Positions 54,345 through 62,447 of a stretch of 64,000 nt of DNA are shown here, piece by piece (within the stretch, counting starts at the first letter, position 1; every line of letters starts with the position of its first letter). The notes below the pieces were generated by a model. That model did no database searches and was not told the DNA's origin. It saw nothing but the letters and a program-made list of their open reading frames with translations. The stretch spans positions 1 to 64,000 of the forward strand of contig JBDUXZ010000016.1 of NCBI GenBank assembly GCA_039944855.1. The letters are read 5' to 3'. A program made the position numbers and the translations under genes. The stretch is from Rhodothermales bacterium (GTDB lineage: Bacteria; Bacteroidota; Rhodothermia; Rhodothermales; JANQRZ01).

Positions 54345-54352
54345 TATCTTCG
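54345..54352 (+). promoter_or_regulatory. Promoter-like -7 element before the PfkB kinase gene
   Basis: TATCTTCG lies 41 bases before the ATG at 54394. The -33 position is occupied by the preceding hairpin and has no TTG. Confidence 0.45.
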
Positions 54353-54393
54353 GGGCTGCCCGTTTTCTACCTCCGTTCCCCGACCCTGAAGCT

Positions 54394-55335
54394 ATGAGCG
54401 TCCTCGCCGTCGGCACCGTCGCCTTCGATACCATCGAGACCCCGTTCGGCAAGGCCGACCGCATCCTCGGTGGCTCCGGCACGTACATCGCCCTCGCGGC
54501 GCGCTACCTCACCTCGCCCGTCCGCGTCGTCGGTGTCGTCGGGCGGGACTTCCCCGAGGAGCACGTGGACCTCTTCCGCTCGCGGGGGATCGACACCGAG
54601 GGGCTCGTCCGCGACGAGGACGGCGAGACGTTCTTCTGGGCCGGCCGCTACCACTACGACCTCAACCGCCGGGACACGCTCGCGACCCACCTCAACGTGC
54701 TCGCCGGGTTCGACCCCGAGGTGCCCGCGTCGTACCGCGACAGCCGGATCGTCTGCCTCGGCAACCTCGACCCGACCGTGCAGCAGAAGGTGCTCGATCA
54801 GGTCGACGCCCCGGACCTCGTGATCCTCGATACGATGAACTACTGGATCGAGCACACGCCGAAGGAACTGCGGAAAACGCTCGAACGGGTGGACGTCCTC
54901 GTGATCAACGACTCCGAGGCGCGCGAGCTATCCGGCGAGCCGAACCTCGTCCGCGCTGCCCGCATCATCCGGGGCATGGGGCCGCAGACGCTCGTCATCA
55001 AAAAGGGCGAGCATGGCGCGCTCCTCTTCCGCAACGGCACCGTGTTCAGTGCCCCGGCCTTCCCGCTCGAAGACATCTACGACCCGACGGGCGCGGGCGA
55101 TGCGTTCATGGGCGGCTTCGCCGGCCACCTCGCTCGCACTGACCCGCACGACCCCGAAGAGATGCGCCGCGCCGTCGTACTCGGCAGCGCGCTCGCATCG
55201 TTCGTCGTCGAGGCGTTCGGCACGGAGCGGTTGCTGAGCCTCGACAACGGCGACCTCGAAATGCGCATCGCCTCGTTCCACGATCTCTCTGTGATCCCCG
55301 AAATGAACGGGGCGCTCGGCACGCCGAGCCTCTAG
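54394..55335 (+). CDS. PfkB-family sugar kinase
   Basis: A 313-aa ribokinase-type kinase. The N-terminal GGSGTYIALAARYLT region binds sugar. The C-terminal PfkB signature is complete: DPTGAGDAFMGGFAG, with catalytic Asp in GAGD. Intermediate VLVINDSEARELSG and LVIKKGEHGALLF are also typical. The start after the TATCTTCG element gives the family N-terminus; a longer frame covers the hairpin and is rejected. The substrate (adenosine, ribose or another sugar) cannot be fixed from these motifs. It is convergent with the next gene, 25 bases apart. Confidence 0.88.
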   Translation: MSVLAVGTVAFDTIETPFGKADRILGGSGTYIALAARYLTSPVRVVGVVGRDFPEEHVDLFRSRGIDTEGLVRDEDGETFFWAGRYHYDLNRRDTLATHLNVLAGFDPEVPASYRDSRIVCLGNLDPTVQQKVLDQVDAPDLVILDTMNYWIEHTPKELRKTLERVDVLVINDSEARELSGEPNLVRAARIIRGMGPQTLVIKKGEHGALLFRNGTVFSAPAFPLEDIYDPTGAGDAFMGGFAGHLARTDPHDPEEMRRAVVLGSALASFVVEAFGTERLLSLDNGDLEMRIASFHDLSVIPEMNGALGTPSL

Positions 55336-55360
55336 CGGTTCTCCGGCGCCTCGGCGAGCG

Positions 55361-56611
55361 CTACATCTCGTCGAGGTTGTGGAAGCGGTTGCTGCGGAGA
55401 CGCTGCTGGAAGAGGTCGAAGAGGGCGGACTGCGCCTCGGGCACCCACACGTCGAAGATCTCACGGTCCGAAGCCGTGCCGAGCTGGGCAGCGATGCGCT
55501 GCGCGTCGGCGGGGTGCCAGCTCGCGATCTCGTCGAGGGAGATGATGCCGATCTGGCGGAGCGCCTCCTGCATCTCGGCATCGATCCCGGAGATGACGGT
55601 GAGGTCATCGCCGATCTTCTGTTCCAAGCTTTCAGCGCTGATGAGTTCGGGGACGCGGCGGGAGACGGTCACAGGCCGGTCGTTCCGGTCCTGGCGCACG
55701 GTGGGGCGCGGGGGGGCATGGGTGGCCGTTATGCCGTCACCGGACGAAGTGGGCAATGGGGACTCGTCATGCTGCTCGTCGGCTCCTTCAACCTCGAAGT
55801 CTGACCAGTCGAGGAGGCGGTCGAACTCAGAGAGGGGTTTCGGCTGCTCGGGGGCCTGTTCGCTGGTCCGCTCGGCGTGCGGGCGCTCGACCTTCGGCTC
55901 GGGGACCGCGGGCTCCGAGGACATATCGTCCTGTTCCGAGACGAACGCATCGGCCGGGATGATGAAGTTCGACATCACGCTGGGGTCGACGGGGCCCGAC
56001 CACGCCGGGCTGTTGGCAGGCGCCTCGGCCTCCACGATGGCTTCGGCCTCGTCGTCATTCGCACCGGCTTCCTCGCTCGCGGTGGACGCTTCGAGCTCTG
56101 CTTCGAGCTCGTACTCGGCTTCCTCTACGAAGCCGATCTGGGCGACGGGTGGCTCTTCCACGCTGAACTCGCTCACGCTGAGCTCCTCAGCGATGGGCGT
56201 CTCCAGGGCATCGACGGGAGCCTCCATGGCATCGTCCTGCACGTCCTCTGCTTCGTACGCGACCTCGGGCAGCACCGACGCAAACGGATCGAGGAAGTCG
56301 GGGTCGTCATCGAAGACGAGGGCGGACGGCGTGTCGAAATCCCCCGATCCCGGCAGGAGATCGGCGAATGCTTCCGGTCCAGCTTCGGACGCTGTGGCGG
56401 TCTCGGGCTGCGCGCCGTCATCGGCCGGCATGATGAGCGTCTCCGACACCGCGGCGAGTGCTCTCCGGAGCTGGCCGCGCAATTTCTGCATCTCCTCCCT
56501 CTGCTGGTCGATCTCGGTGCGAACATGGACCTCCAGGCTGTGGACCCGGTCGACGCAGGCGTCAAGCTGGCGTTCGAGGTCTTCGATCGCGTGGTACATA
56601 CTGGCGCTCAT
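55361..56611 (-). CDS. Coiled-coil, acidic, HhH-like C-terminal protein
   Basis: A 416-aa cytoplasmic protein. Residues 5-60 form a coiled coil (AIEDLERQLDACVDRVHSLE, then QQREEMQKLRGQLRRAL). The middle 65-320 is highly acidic and disordered, including runs of Glu and Ala. The end (about 340-400) has an HhH/DUF4332-like fold: GDDLTVISGIDAEMQEALRQ, then EIASWHPADAQRIAAQLG. Several Bacteroidota cell-organisation proteins have this layout, but I do not recognise a named family. A similar HhH end occurs on the large eCIS fibre protein. It is convergent with the PfkB gene. Confidence 0.6.
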   Translation of the reverse strand: MSASMYHAIEDLERQLDACVDRVHSLEVHVRTEIDQQREEMQKLRGQLRRALAAVSETLIMPADDGAQPETATASEAGPEAFADLLPGSGDFDTPSALVFDDDPDFLDPFASVLPEVAYEAEDVQDDAMEAPVDALETPIAEELSVSEFSVEEPPVAQIGFVEEAEYELEAELEASTASEEAGANDDEAEAIVEAEAPANSPAWSGPVDPSVMSNFIIPADAFVSEQDDMSSEPAVPEPKVERPHAERTSEQAPEQPKPLSEFDRLLDWSDFEVEGADEQHDESPLPTSSGDGITATHAPPRPTVRQDRNDRPVTVSRRVPELISAESLEQKIGDDLTVISGIDAEMQEALRQIGIISLDEIASWHPADAQRIAAQLGTASDREIFDVWVPEAQSALFDLFQQRLRSNRFHNLDEM

Positions 56612-56928
56612 AGCGGAGGCTCGCTGATTAAGTACTCGGAGGAACGAGGGAAACGGGGGCTAGCTTGGGTTCCGCCGCGGCGCCGGGAGCACCGGAGAGG
56701 AAGATTAGGAAGCCGTTGGTTACGGAATGGCTCTGGGCCGGGTGTGGAAGGGTCGCATAGGGGATACCCCGTAGCCGTTTCGGCTGAGTGCAACAGCCAT
56801 TCCATTCTGGCTGAGGTCCGTACGACGAGAGAGTAAGAGCCGCGAGGAGGGACGCCGCATGGCCTCGTGGCGGGCGCGGAGCCGTGGTATCTTCCGCCCG
56901 CTTTCGACCTGACCGCCCCGCGTTTTTG
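56612..56928. other. Intergenic region before the cytochrome operon
   Basis: A 317-base gap. The only clear element is the TATCTTCC at 56888. Short related words (cggctgagtg, tggctgaggt) around 56778-56816 form no convincing repeat or hairpin. No tRNA or small gene was found. Confidence 0.5.
56888..56895 (+). promoter_or_regulatory. Promoter-like -7 element before the multihaem cytochrome gene
   Basis: TATCTTCC lies 33 bases before the ATG at 56929. No -33 TTG was found at the usual distance. Confidence 0.4.
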
Positions 56929-59019
56929 ATGCGCTCCATCGTCCTCCTCATCCTGAGCCTCATGATGCTCGTCGGGTGCCGCTCCGACGAGTCCGCCGAG
57001 CCGAGCGGGGAGGCGGCCGCCGTCGCGGCGTCGTACGCCGGGGATGAAGCCTGCGCCTCCTGCCACGCCGAGCTGTACGCGAGCTACCACCGCACCGGCA
57101 TGGGCCGCTCCGTCTCCCGCTTCGACCCAGCCGCTGCGCCGGAGCGGTTCGATGCGGAGGGCCGCAGCCCCGTCGTGTACAACGAGAACTTCGACTTCTA
57201 CTACCAGGCATTCGTCCGGGGCGATACGCTGTTCCAGCGCGAGTTCCGGCTCGACGAGAGCGGCGACGTGATCCACGAACGGGTCCACCGCGCGGACTAC
57301 GTCGTCGGCAGCGGGAACGCGACGCGGTCCTACCTCATGCGCGTGGGCGGCTACGTCACCGAGATGCCGCTCACGTGGTACGTCGAGCGCGCGATCTGGG
57401 ATATGAGCCCCGGCTACTACACCTCGAACAGCCGGTTCAGCCGCCCGGCGAACCTCGAGTGCATGACGTGCCACAACGGGCTGCCCGAGCCGACGCCGTT
57501 CACGCAGAACCACTACGCCGAACTCCCGCTCGGCATCACGTGCGAGCGCTGCCACGGCCCCGCCGCGGACCACGTCGAGGCCCGGCTTGCGGGGAACGAG
57601 CCTGCTCCCGGTGCGCCCGACCCGCACCTCGTCGACCTCGCCTCGCTCGACCGTGAGGCCCAGCTCAGCGTCTGCCAGCAGTGCCACCTCGAGGGGCTCG
57701 CCGTGTTCAAGCCGGGCGAGGACCCGACGACGTTTCGCCCCGGCGAGCCGCTCGCCTCGCACCGCACCGTTTTCGCCCGGCTCGACAAAGTGGAGGACCC
57801 CGACGACTTCGGCATCGCCTCCCACGCGCTCCGCCTCGCTCTCAGCGCCTGCTTCGAGGAGAGCGCGATGACGTGCACGACGTGCCACGATCCGCACCAG
57901 CCGACGGCCGAACTCGGGGCCGATTGGTTCAACTCGGTCTGCCAGAGCTGCCACGGCGGCGACGGCGATCCGCCGGGTGGGGCCGTCGCGCACGAGGCGC
58001 TGTGCGAGCGGCCAGGCGTCGGCTCGCCCGCCGAGGCGATGACGGGCGACTGCGTGAGCTGCCACATGCAGACGGGCGGCACGTCGGACATCCCCCACGT
58101 CTCGTTCACCGACCACTGGATCCGCCGCGAGCTCCCGCCCGCCCGCGCCCCCGGCCTCATCGAGCGCGACATGAGCCGCGAGGAGCCGTTCGTCCTCGTC
58201 AATTTGCTGGACGGGGCGCAGCCGATGCCGCCCGGCGAGGCTGATCTCGAAGCTGCGCTCGCGTACTTCCACTTCTACGAGACGGTGCACCCGCAGGCGG
58301 CGTACCTGCCCGACGTGGCTGCCCGCATCCGGCGCGGGCTCGCCGCTGGCGCCGACCGCGTCGACGCGCGCGTGGCGCTCGGGCGAGCGCTCGCGGAGAT
58401 GGACTCGCTCGCCGCCGCGGAGCGCGTGCTCGGCGAGGCCGTGGCGGCGTACCCCGGCGACGCATGGGCGCAGTACTGGCTCGGGACCGTGCGTGACCGG
58501 CGGGGGAAGGCCGAGGCGGCTGAGGCGCCGCTGCGCCGCGCCGTCGAGATCCAGCCGCTCCTCGTGGAAGCCCGCATCGCTCTCGCCGACGTGCTGAGCG
58601 AGATGGGGAGGACCGACGAGGCCGTGCAGCACCTCGAAGCGGCCGTCGCGGCGGACTCGCTCCACCACCCGGCGGCGTGGAACAACCTCGGCTTCCTCTA
58701 CCTGCAAGCGGGCCGGATGGCGGCGGCCGAGCGGCCCCTCGCCACGGCCGTCCGGCTCGACCCCGACTTCGCCGAGGCCCGCGTCAACCTCGGCGCGATC
58801 TACCTCTCCGACGGGCGGCTCGACCCGGCCATCGAGCAGTTCGAGCAGGCCATCCGTGCCCGGCCCGATTACGCCCCCGCGTACGGAAACCTCGGCGTGG
58901 CCTACGTCCAACTCGGCCGCACCGCCGACGCGCGGCGGATGTTCGAGCGCCTGCTCACGCTCTCTCCCGGCGATCAGCGAGCCCGCGCCTACCTCGCCGA
59001 ACTCGGCGCGGCCGGGTAA
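56929..59019 (+). CDS. Seven-haem cytochrome c lipoprotein with TPR domain
   Basis: A 696-aa lipoprotein (lipobox LVGC, Cys near residue 17). Seven CxxCH haem sites start at Cys42, 178, 205, 249, 316, 338 and 375 (CASCH, CMTCH, CERCH, CQQCH, CTTCH, CQSCH, CVSCH). The spread resembles the cytochrome c554/NrfA-like multihaem fold. From about 400 to 690 there are TPR units (PDYAPAYGNLGVAYVQLGRT is one). It would carry electrons on the outer side of the inner membrane or at the outer membrane. Substrate is unknown; NrfA-type catalytic Lys or CxxCK is not seen. Two small partner genes follow. Confidence 0.9.
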   Translation: MRSIVLLILSLMMLVGCRSDESAEPSGEAAAVAASYAGDEACASCHAELYASYHRTGMGRSVSRFDPAAAPERFDAEGRSPVVYNENFDFYYQAFVRGDTLFQREFRLDESGDVIHERVHRADYVVGSGNATRSYLMRVGGYVTEMPLTWYVERAIWDMSPGYYTSNSRFSRPANLECMTCHNGLPEPTPFTQNHYAELPLGITCERCHGPAADHVEARLAGNEPAPGAPDPHLVDLASLDREAQLSVCQQCHLEGLAVFKPGEDPTTFRPGEPLASHRTVFARLDKVEDPDDFGIASHALRLALSACFEESAMTCTTCHDPHQPTAELGADWFNSVCQSCHGGDGDPPGGAVAHEALCERPGVGSPAEAMTGDCVSCHMQTGGTSDIPHVSFTDHWIRRELPPARAPGLIERDMSREEPFVLVNLLDGAQPMPPGEADLEAALAYFHFYETVHPQAAYLPDVAARIRRGLAAGADRVDARVALGRALAEMDSLAAAERVLGEAVAAYPGDAWAQYWLGTVRDRRGKAEAAEAPLRRAVEIQPLLVEARIALADVLSEMGRTDEAVQHLEAAVAADSLHHPAAWNNLGFLYLQAGRMAAAERPLATAVRLDPDFAEARVNLGAIYLSDGRLDPAIEQFEQAIRARPDYAPAYGNLGVAYVQLGRTADARRMFERLLTLSPGDQRARAYLAELGAAG

Positions 59020-59070
59020 TACCTCGCGTCCGTCCGGCGTTCGAGGCCCGGTTCCACATCCGATTCTCCC

Positions 59071-60066
59071 GTGACCCTCCACGTTTCCATCCCACGTTGC
59101 CTCCTCCTCGCCGTCGTGTGCGTCGTGCTCGGCGGCTGCGCCGAGCGTGGGGGAGCGGCCGAACGCGACGGGCTCCGGCTCGACCTCGAGAAGCGGGATC
59201 CCGAGCGACTGCTCCGCTATTACTTCGGCTCGTACCTCGGACCCGACGGCGGCGACGCCGTCGCTGCAGGCGTGCTCTCGGGCGAGGGCGACGCCTTCAC
59301 GCTGCACCCCGATGCGCTCGCAGAGCCATGGCAGGAAGCGCTCGCCACGGCGAACGCGAACGGTGACGACTCGCTCGATTGGGACGAACTCGCCGCCTTC
59401 TTCGAGCAGACCTATGCCGAGGCCCGTGACCTTCCGCCGACGCTCGACGCCTTCCGTGCTGCCGCGCCCTACGCCCGGGCCGACTCGGCGTGGTTCACGG
59501 TCGAGATCGACGGGGTGATGACGAGCGCGCGGCGACACCTCTTCGTCCCCATGGCGGCGATCCGTTCGGCGCTGGCGAACTACCACGCGAACGGGGACCG
59601 GCTGCTCTACCCCGTCGGTACCGCGCTCGTCGGCGAGCACTGGCTCGATGGCGAGCGCGTGGAGACGACGGCGATGCTGAAGCGGCCTGACGGGTTCTGG
59701 GACTTCGTCGTCTACGGCCCGACCGGCGACCTCGCCGCCGCGACCGACACGCCGCCGCGCGCGCTCCGTAGTCCGACGCAGTGTGTGGGGTGCCACATCG
59801 GCAAGAAGGCGTTCGAGCCCGAGAAGAGCTTCCCCGCTGAAGCCCCGCCGGGACCGTTCGGGCCGCGCGCGATCCACGTTGGGCCAGCGATGCGCAACGC
59901 CGACGTCGTCGCGTTCTTCGACGAGCACGCGAAGCGCAGCGACACGGCGCTCGGTATCTACAACACGCTCTTCGTGTCCAAACTCCTCGCCGATCGCAAC
60001 GCCGGCCGGATCGCGCCGGACGACGCGGCGCTCCTCGACGGACTCGACCTCCCGGAGGGGCTCTGA
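59071..60066 (+). CDS. Single-haem-motif lipoprotein with EF-hand-like loop
   Basis: A 331-aa lipoprotein starting at GTG (lipobox LGGC, Cys near residue 23). An EF-hand-like calcium loop lies near 90-105 (ANANGDDSLDWDEL). A single CVGCH haem site starts at Cys238. No other domain was recognised. It follows the multihaem gene by 51 bases and ends in a TGATG overlap with the next start, so the three genes probably form one electron-transfer unit. Confidence 0.75.
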   Translation: MTLHVSIPRCLLLAVVCVVLGGCAERGGAAERDGLRLDLEKRDPERLLRYYFGSYLGPDGGDAVAAGVLSGEGDAFTLHPDALAEPWQEALATANANGDDSLDWDELAAFFEQTYAEARDLPPTLDAFRAAAPYARADSAWFTVEIDGVMTSARRHLFVPMAAIRSALANYHANGDRLLYPVGTALVGEHWLDGERVETTAMLKRPDGFWDFVVYGPTGDLAAATDTPPRALRSPTQCVGCHIGKKAFEPEKSFPAEAPPGPFGPRAIHVGPAMRNADVVAFFDEHAKRSDTALGIYNTLFVSKLLADRNAGRIAPDDAALLDGLDLPEGL

Positions 60067-60296
60067 TGCGCTGGCTCGACCGCATCCCGCTGTGGCTGCT
60101 CGCCGTCGGCGCCGTGTTCATGGCGCTCGCGCCGTTCGTGCCGGAGCCGCATCTCTGGCGCGATCTGAAGTGGCTCATCGCGGGCGAACTCACCCGGCCC
60201 GAGGACGTGTTCGACCTGTTCTGGCACGCCGCGCTGCCCGTGCTGCTCGTCGTCCGCCTCGTGCGAGCGGCGCGGCGGGAAGGCCCTGCGAATTGA
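60066..60296 (+). CDS. Small two-helix membrane protein
   Basis: A 76-aa protein with two hydrophobic segments, IPLWLLAVGAVFMALAPF and WHAALPVLLVVRLV, and a charged loop between them (GELTRPEDVFDLF). Small proteins of this type are often misnamed RND transporters and commonly sit beside cytochrome genes. It starts at ATG overlapping the upstream stop by one base. It may anchor or assist the haem proteins; function unknown. Confidence 0.65.
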   Translation: MRWLDRIPLWLLAVGAVFMALAPFVPEPHLWRDLKWLIAGELTRPEDVFDLFWHAALPVLLVVRLVRAARREGPAN

Positions 60297-60341
60297 GGGT
60301 GGAAGACGGGCCGGCCGGCCCCGCGCCGTGTCGTTCGCCGC

Positions 60342-60349
60342 TATCTTCT
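60342..60349 (+). promoter_or_regulatory. Promoter-like -7 element before folB
   Basis: TATCTTCT lies 25 bases before the folB ATG, again in the TATCTTcg form. Confidence 0.4.
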
Positions 60350-60374
60350 TCGTACGATTTATTTCCCCTCTGGT

Positions 60375-60791
60375 ATGCCTCCTCCCACGCCCGACCGCAC
60401 CGACGCGGCCACGACGGCCCGCTCGGCCGGGACGGTCCGCCTCATCAACGCCGTTTTCTACGCCCACCACGGCGTGATGCAGGAGGAGCACCGCATCGGC
60501 GGGCGCTACGAGGTGGACGTGGCGATGGACCTCGACTTCCGCGCCGCCGCAGAGCACGACGACCTCGACCGGACCGTGGACTACGAGCGGGTCTACAACC
60601 TCGTCCGCGACCTCGTCACCGGCAACAAGTTCTACCTCATCGAGAAGCTCGCGTACCGCATCGCCCACGCCGTCCTCGACGCGTTTGACATCGTGGCTCG
60701 GGCCGAGGTGACGGTGCGGAAGGCGAACCCGCCCGTCGGCGGCTCGGTGGACCGCGCCGAGGCCGTGTACCGCGCTGAGCGGGTGGCATGA
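60375..60791 (+). CDS. folB: Dihydroneopterin aldolase
   Basis: A 138-aa enzyme converting dihydroneopterin to 6-hydroxymethyl-dihydropterin in folate synthesis. The conserved FYAHHGVMQEEHRIGGRYEV contains the usual HG(V/A) and acid pair. DLDRTVDYERVYNLV is the substrate-binding region and YLIEKLAYRIA carries the catalytic Lys. The first 20 residues are an extra Thr/Ala-rich extension. The stop overlaps the next start (ATGA), coupling it to folK, the next step in the pathway. Confidence 0.92.
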   Translation: MPPPTPDRTDAATTARSAGTVRLINAVFYAHHGVMQEEHRIGGRYEVDVAMDLDFRAAAEHDDLDRTVDYERVYNLVRDLVTGNKFYLIEKLAYRIAHAVLDAFDIVARAEVTVRKANPPVGGSVDRAEAVYRAERVA

Positions 60792-62008
60792 ACGAGCGAC
60801 GTGAATCCGTACGGGCTTTCGTCGGGCTCGGCGCGAACCTCGGGGATCGCGCCGAGCAACTCGCTACGGCCCTGCAAGCCTTGAATCGCGAGGTGGGCAT
60901 TCGCGTCGTGGCCGTCTCGCCCGTCTATGAAGGGCCCGCCCACACGCTCGACGACACGCCGCAGCCGCCGTACCTCAACGCCGTGGCCGAGGTGCGGACG
61001 ACGCTGGAGCCCGACGCCCTCCTCGAGACGTTCAGCCAGCTCGAGCACGACGCCGGGCGCGAGCGCCGCGTCGCGTGGGCCCCGCGCCCGCTCGATCTCG
61101 ACCTCCTGCTCTACGGCGAACACGTCGTGTGGGACGACGACCTCGCCGTGCCGCACCCTCGGATGGGCGAGCGCCGGTTCGTCCTCCAGCCCCTCGCCGA
61201 CCTCGCACCGGACCTCGTGGTGCCCGGCGTCGGCCTCCCCGTCCGCGACCTCCTCGCGCAGTGCGCCGACCCGAGCGAGCTCCGCGTGCTGCCGCAACCG
61301 CTCGACTTCCAGAGCCCGGTGACGTCCGCCTCCGAGTTCGAGATCCCCGACGCGCTCCGCTACGTCGTGGTCGAGGGCGTGATCGGGGCGGGGAAGACGA
61401 CGCTGGCGCGGCTCGTGGCCGAGCGGATGGGCGCGCGGCTCGTGCTCGAAGAGTTCGAAGAGAACCCGTTCCTGCCGGACTTCTACCGCGACCCCGTGCG
61501 GTGGGCGTTCCAGACGCAGCTCGCGTTCCTCGCCAGCCGGTTCCGGCAGCAGAAGGAGCTCGGCGCGCGCGACCTCTTCCACCACGCTACCGTCGCTGAC
61601 TACACCTTCGACAAAGACCGCATCTTCGCCCACATCACCCTCGACGGCGACGAGCTCCAGCTTTACGAAAACCTCTACGGGCTGATGGAGCCCGCCACGC
61701 CGCAGCCCGACCTCGTCGTCTACCTCCAGAGTTCGGTGGACCGGCTGATGCAGAACATCGCGCACCGCGGCCGCCCGTACGAGCGGAACATGGAGCGGAG
61801 CTACATCACCGAGCTCGCCGAGGCGTACGACCGCTATTTCCGCACCTACACGAAGGGCCCGCTTCTCATCATCAACAGCACGACGATCGACTTCGTCAAC
61901 GATCCGGCCGACTTCGAGCGCCTCGTCCGCCGCATCGCAGCGATGGCGGGGCAGACCGGGACTGTTCACTTCAACCCGGACTCGGACGGCCAACTCGGGT
62001 TGCTTTGA
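60788..62008 (+). CDS. folK: HPPK (FolK) - deoxynucleoside kinase fusion
   Basis: A 406-aa bifunctional protein. Residues about 8-165 are 6-hydroxymethyl-7,8-dihydropterin pyrophosphokinase: FVGLGANLGDRAEQLATAL, then RVAWAPRPLDLDLLLYGE and VPHPRMGERRFVLQPL. Residues about 190-395 are a deoxynucleoside kinase with the P-loop GVIGAGKTT (197-205), LEEFEENPFLPDFYRDP and the DR(Y/F)-type region FASRFRQQKEL; DLVVYLQSSVDRLMQNIAHRG is the lid. The fusion joins folate synthesis and nucleotide salvage. Both halves look intact. It ends at 62008, one base before an inserted repeat element. Confidence 0.92.
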   Translation: MNERRESVRAFVGLGANLGDRAEQLATALQALNREVGIRVVAVSPVYEGPAHTLDDTPQPPYLNAVAEVRTTLEPDALLETFSQLEHDAGRERRVAWAPRPLDLDLLLYGEHVVWDDDLAVPHPRMGERRFVLQPLADLAPDLVVPGVGLPVRDLLAQCADPSELRVLPQPLDFQSPVTSASEFEIPDALRYVVVEGVIGAGKTTLARLVAERMGARLVLEEFEENPFLPDFYRDPVRWAFQTQLAFLASRFRQQKELGARDLFHHATVADYTFDKDRIFAHITLDGDELQLYENLYGLMEPATPQPDLVVYLQSSVDRLMQNIAHRGRPYERNMERSYITELAEAYDRYFRTYTKGPLLIINSTTIDFVNDPADFERLVRRIAAMAGQTGTVHFNPDSDGQLGLL

Positions 62009-62034
62009 AAGGGTAAAGGGTGAGGGGTAAAGGG
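62009..62034 (+). repeat. G-rich heptamer-type repeat, left side of the S23 gene
   Basis: Two gggtaaaggg-like units start right after the folK stop. They are the reverse complement of the ccctttaccc units on the other side of the gene and also supply its ribosome site. Confidence 0.75.
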
Positions 62035-62042
62035 AGGTGGAA

Positions 62043-62405
62043 ATGGAGAACCAGGCGCGAGATATTCTCAAGCGGTCGGAGGACTACGCGGTTCGAGCAG
62101 TGAAGCTGTTTCAGCATTTGCAAGCCGGCGCGGATCGGGCGGGGTGGGTCCTCGGCAAGCAGTACCTCCGCTCGGCGACCTCTATCGGAGCCAACATCGA
62201 GGAGGCACAGGATGCGGAGAGCCGGAAAGACTTCGTACACAAATACGGGATCGCACAGAAAGAGGCGCGGGAGAGCCGCTATTGGCTCCGCGTGATGGTT
62301 CGCTCGGGTCTCGTATCCGAAGAAAGAATCGCCCCCCTCTTGCAAGAAGCGAACGAGCTTTACGCCGTCATCACCGCCATCATCCGCAACGCGAAGAGGG
62401 TTTAG
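62043..62405 (+). CDS. Four-helix-bundle protein (S23 / IVS-type)
   Basis: A 120-aa helical protein of the S23 family, first known from proteins encoded inside 23S rRNA intervening sequences and related to the Avd subunit of diversity-generating retroelements. Family residues include LRSATSIGANIEEAQDAESR, then DFVHKYGIAQKEARESRYWL. The ATG at 62043 is preferred to a GTG two codons upstream because agggaggtgg forms the ribosome site. The gene sits between inverted heptamer repeats, filling exactly the space between two convergent stop codons. Free-standing copies like this are common and appear mobile. Confidence 0.88.
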   Translation: MENQARDILKRSEDYAVRAVKLFQHLQAGADRAGWVLGKQYLRSATSIGANIEEAQDAESRKDFVHKYGIAQKEARESRYWLRVMVRSGLVSEERIAPLLQEANELYAVITAIIRNAKRV

Positions 62406-62409
62406 TAAT

Positions 62410-62446
62410 TTACCCTTTACCCTTTACCCTTTACCCTTTAACCTTT
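62410..62446 (-). repeat. ccctttac-type heptamer repeat, right side of the S23 gene
   Basis: Four to five tandem copies of the 7-base unit cccttta, the inverse of the left-side repeats. It ends one base before the stop codon of the TonB-family gene. Confidence 0.85.
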
Positions 62447-62447
62447 C

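Noticed and set aside
62043-62405. S23 gene considered as part of a diversity-generating retroelement
   Set aside because: No reverse transcriptase or template/variable repeat pair in the neighbourhood.
62009-62446. Heptamer repeats considered as a CRISPR array or telomere
   Set aside because: The units are short with no spacers of constant length and sit on both sides of an S23 gene in opposite orientation.
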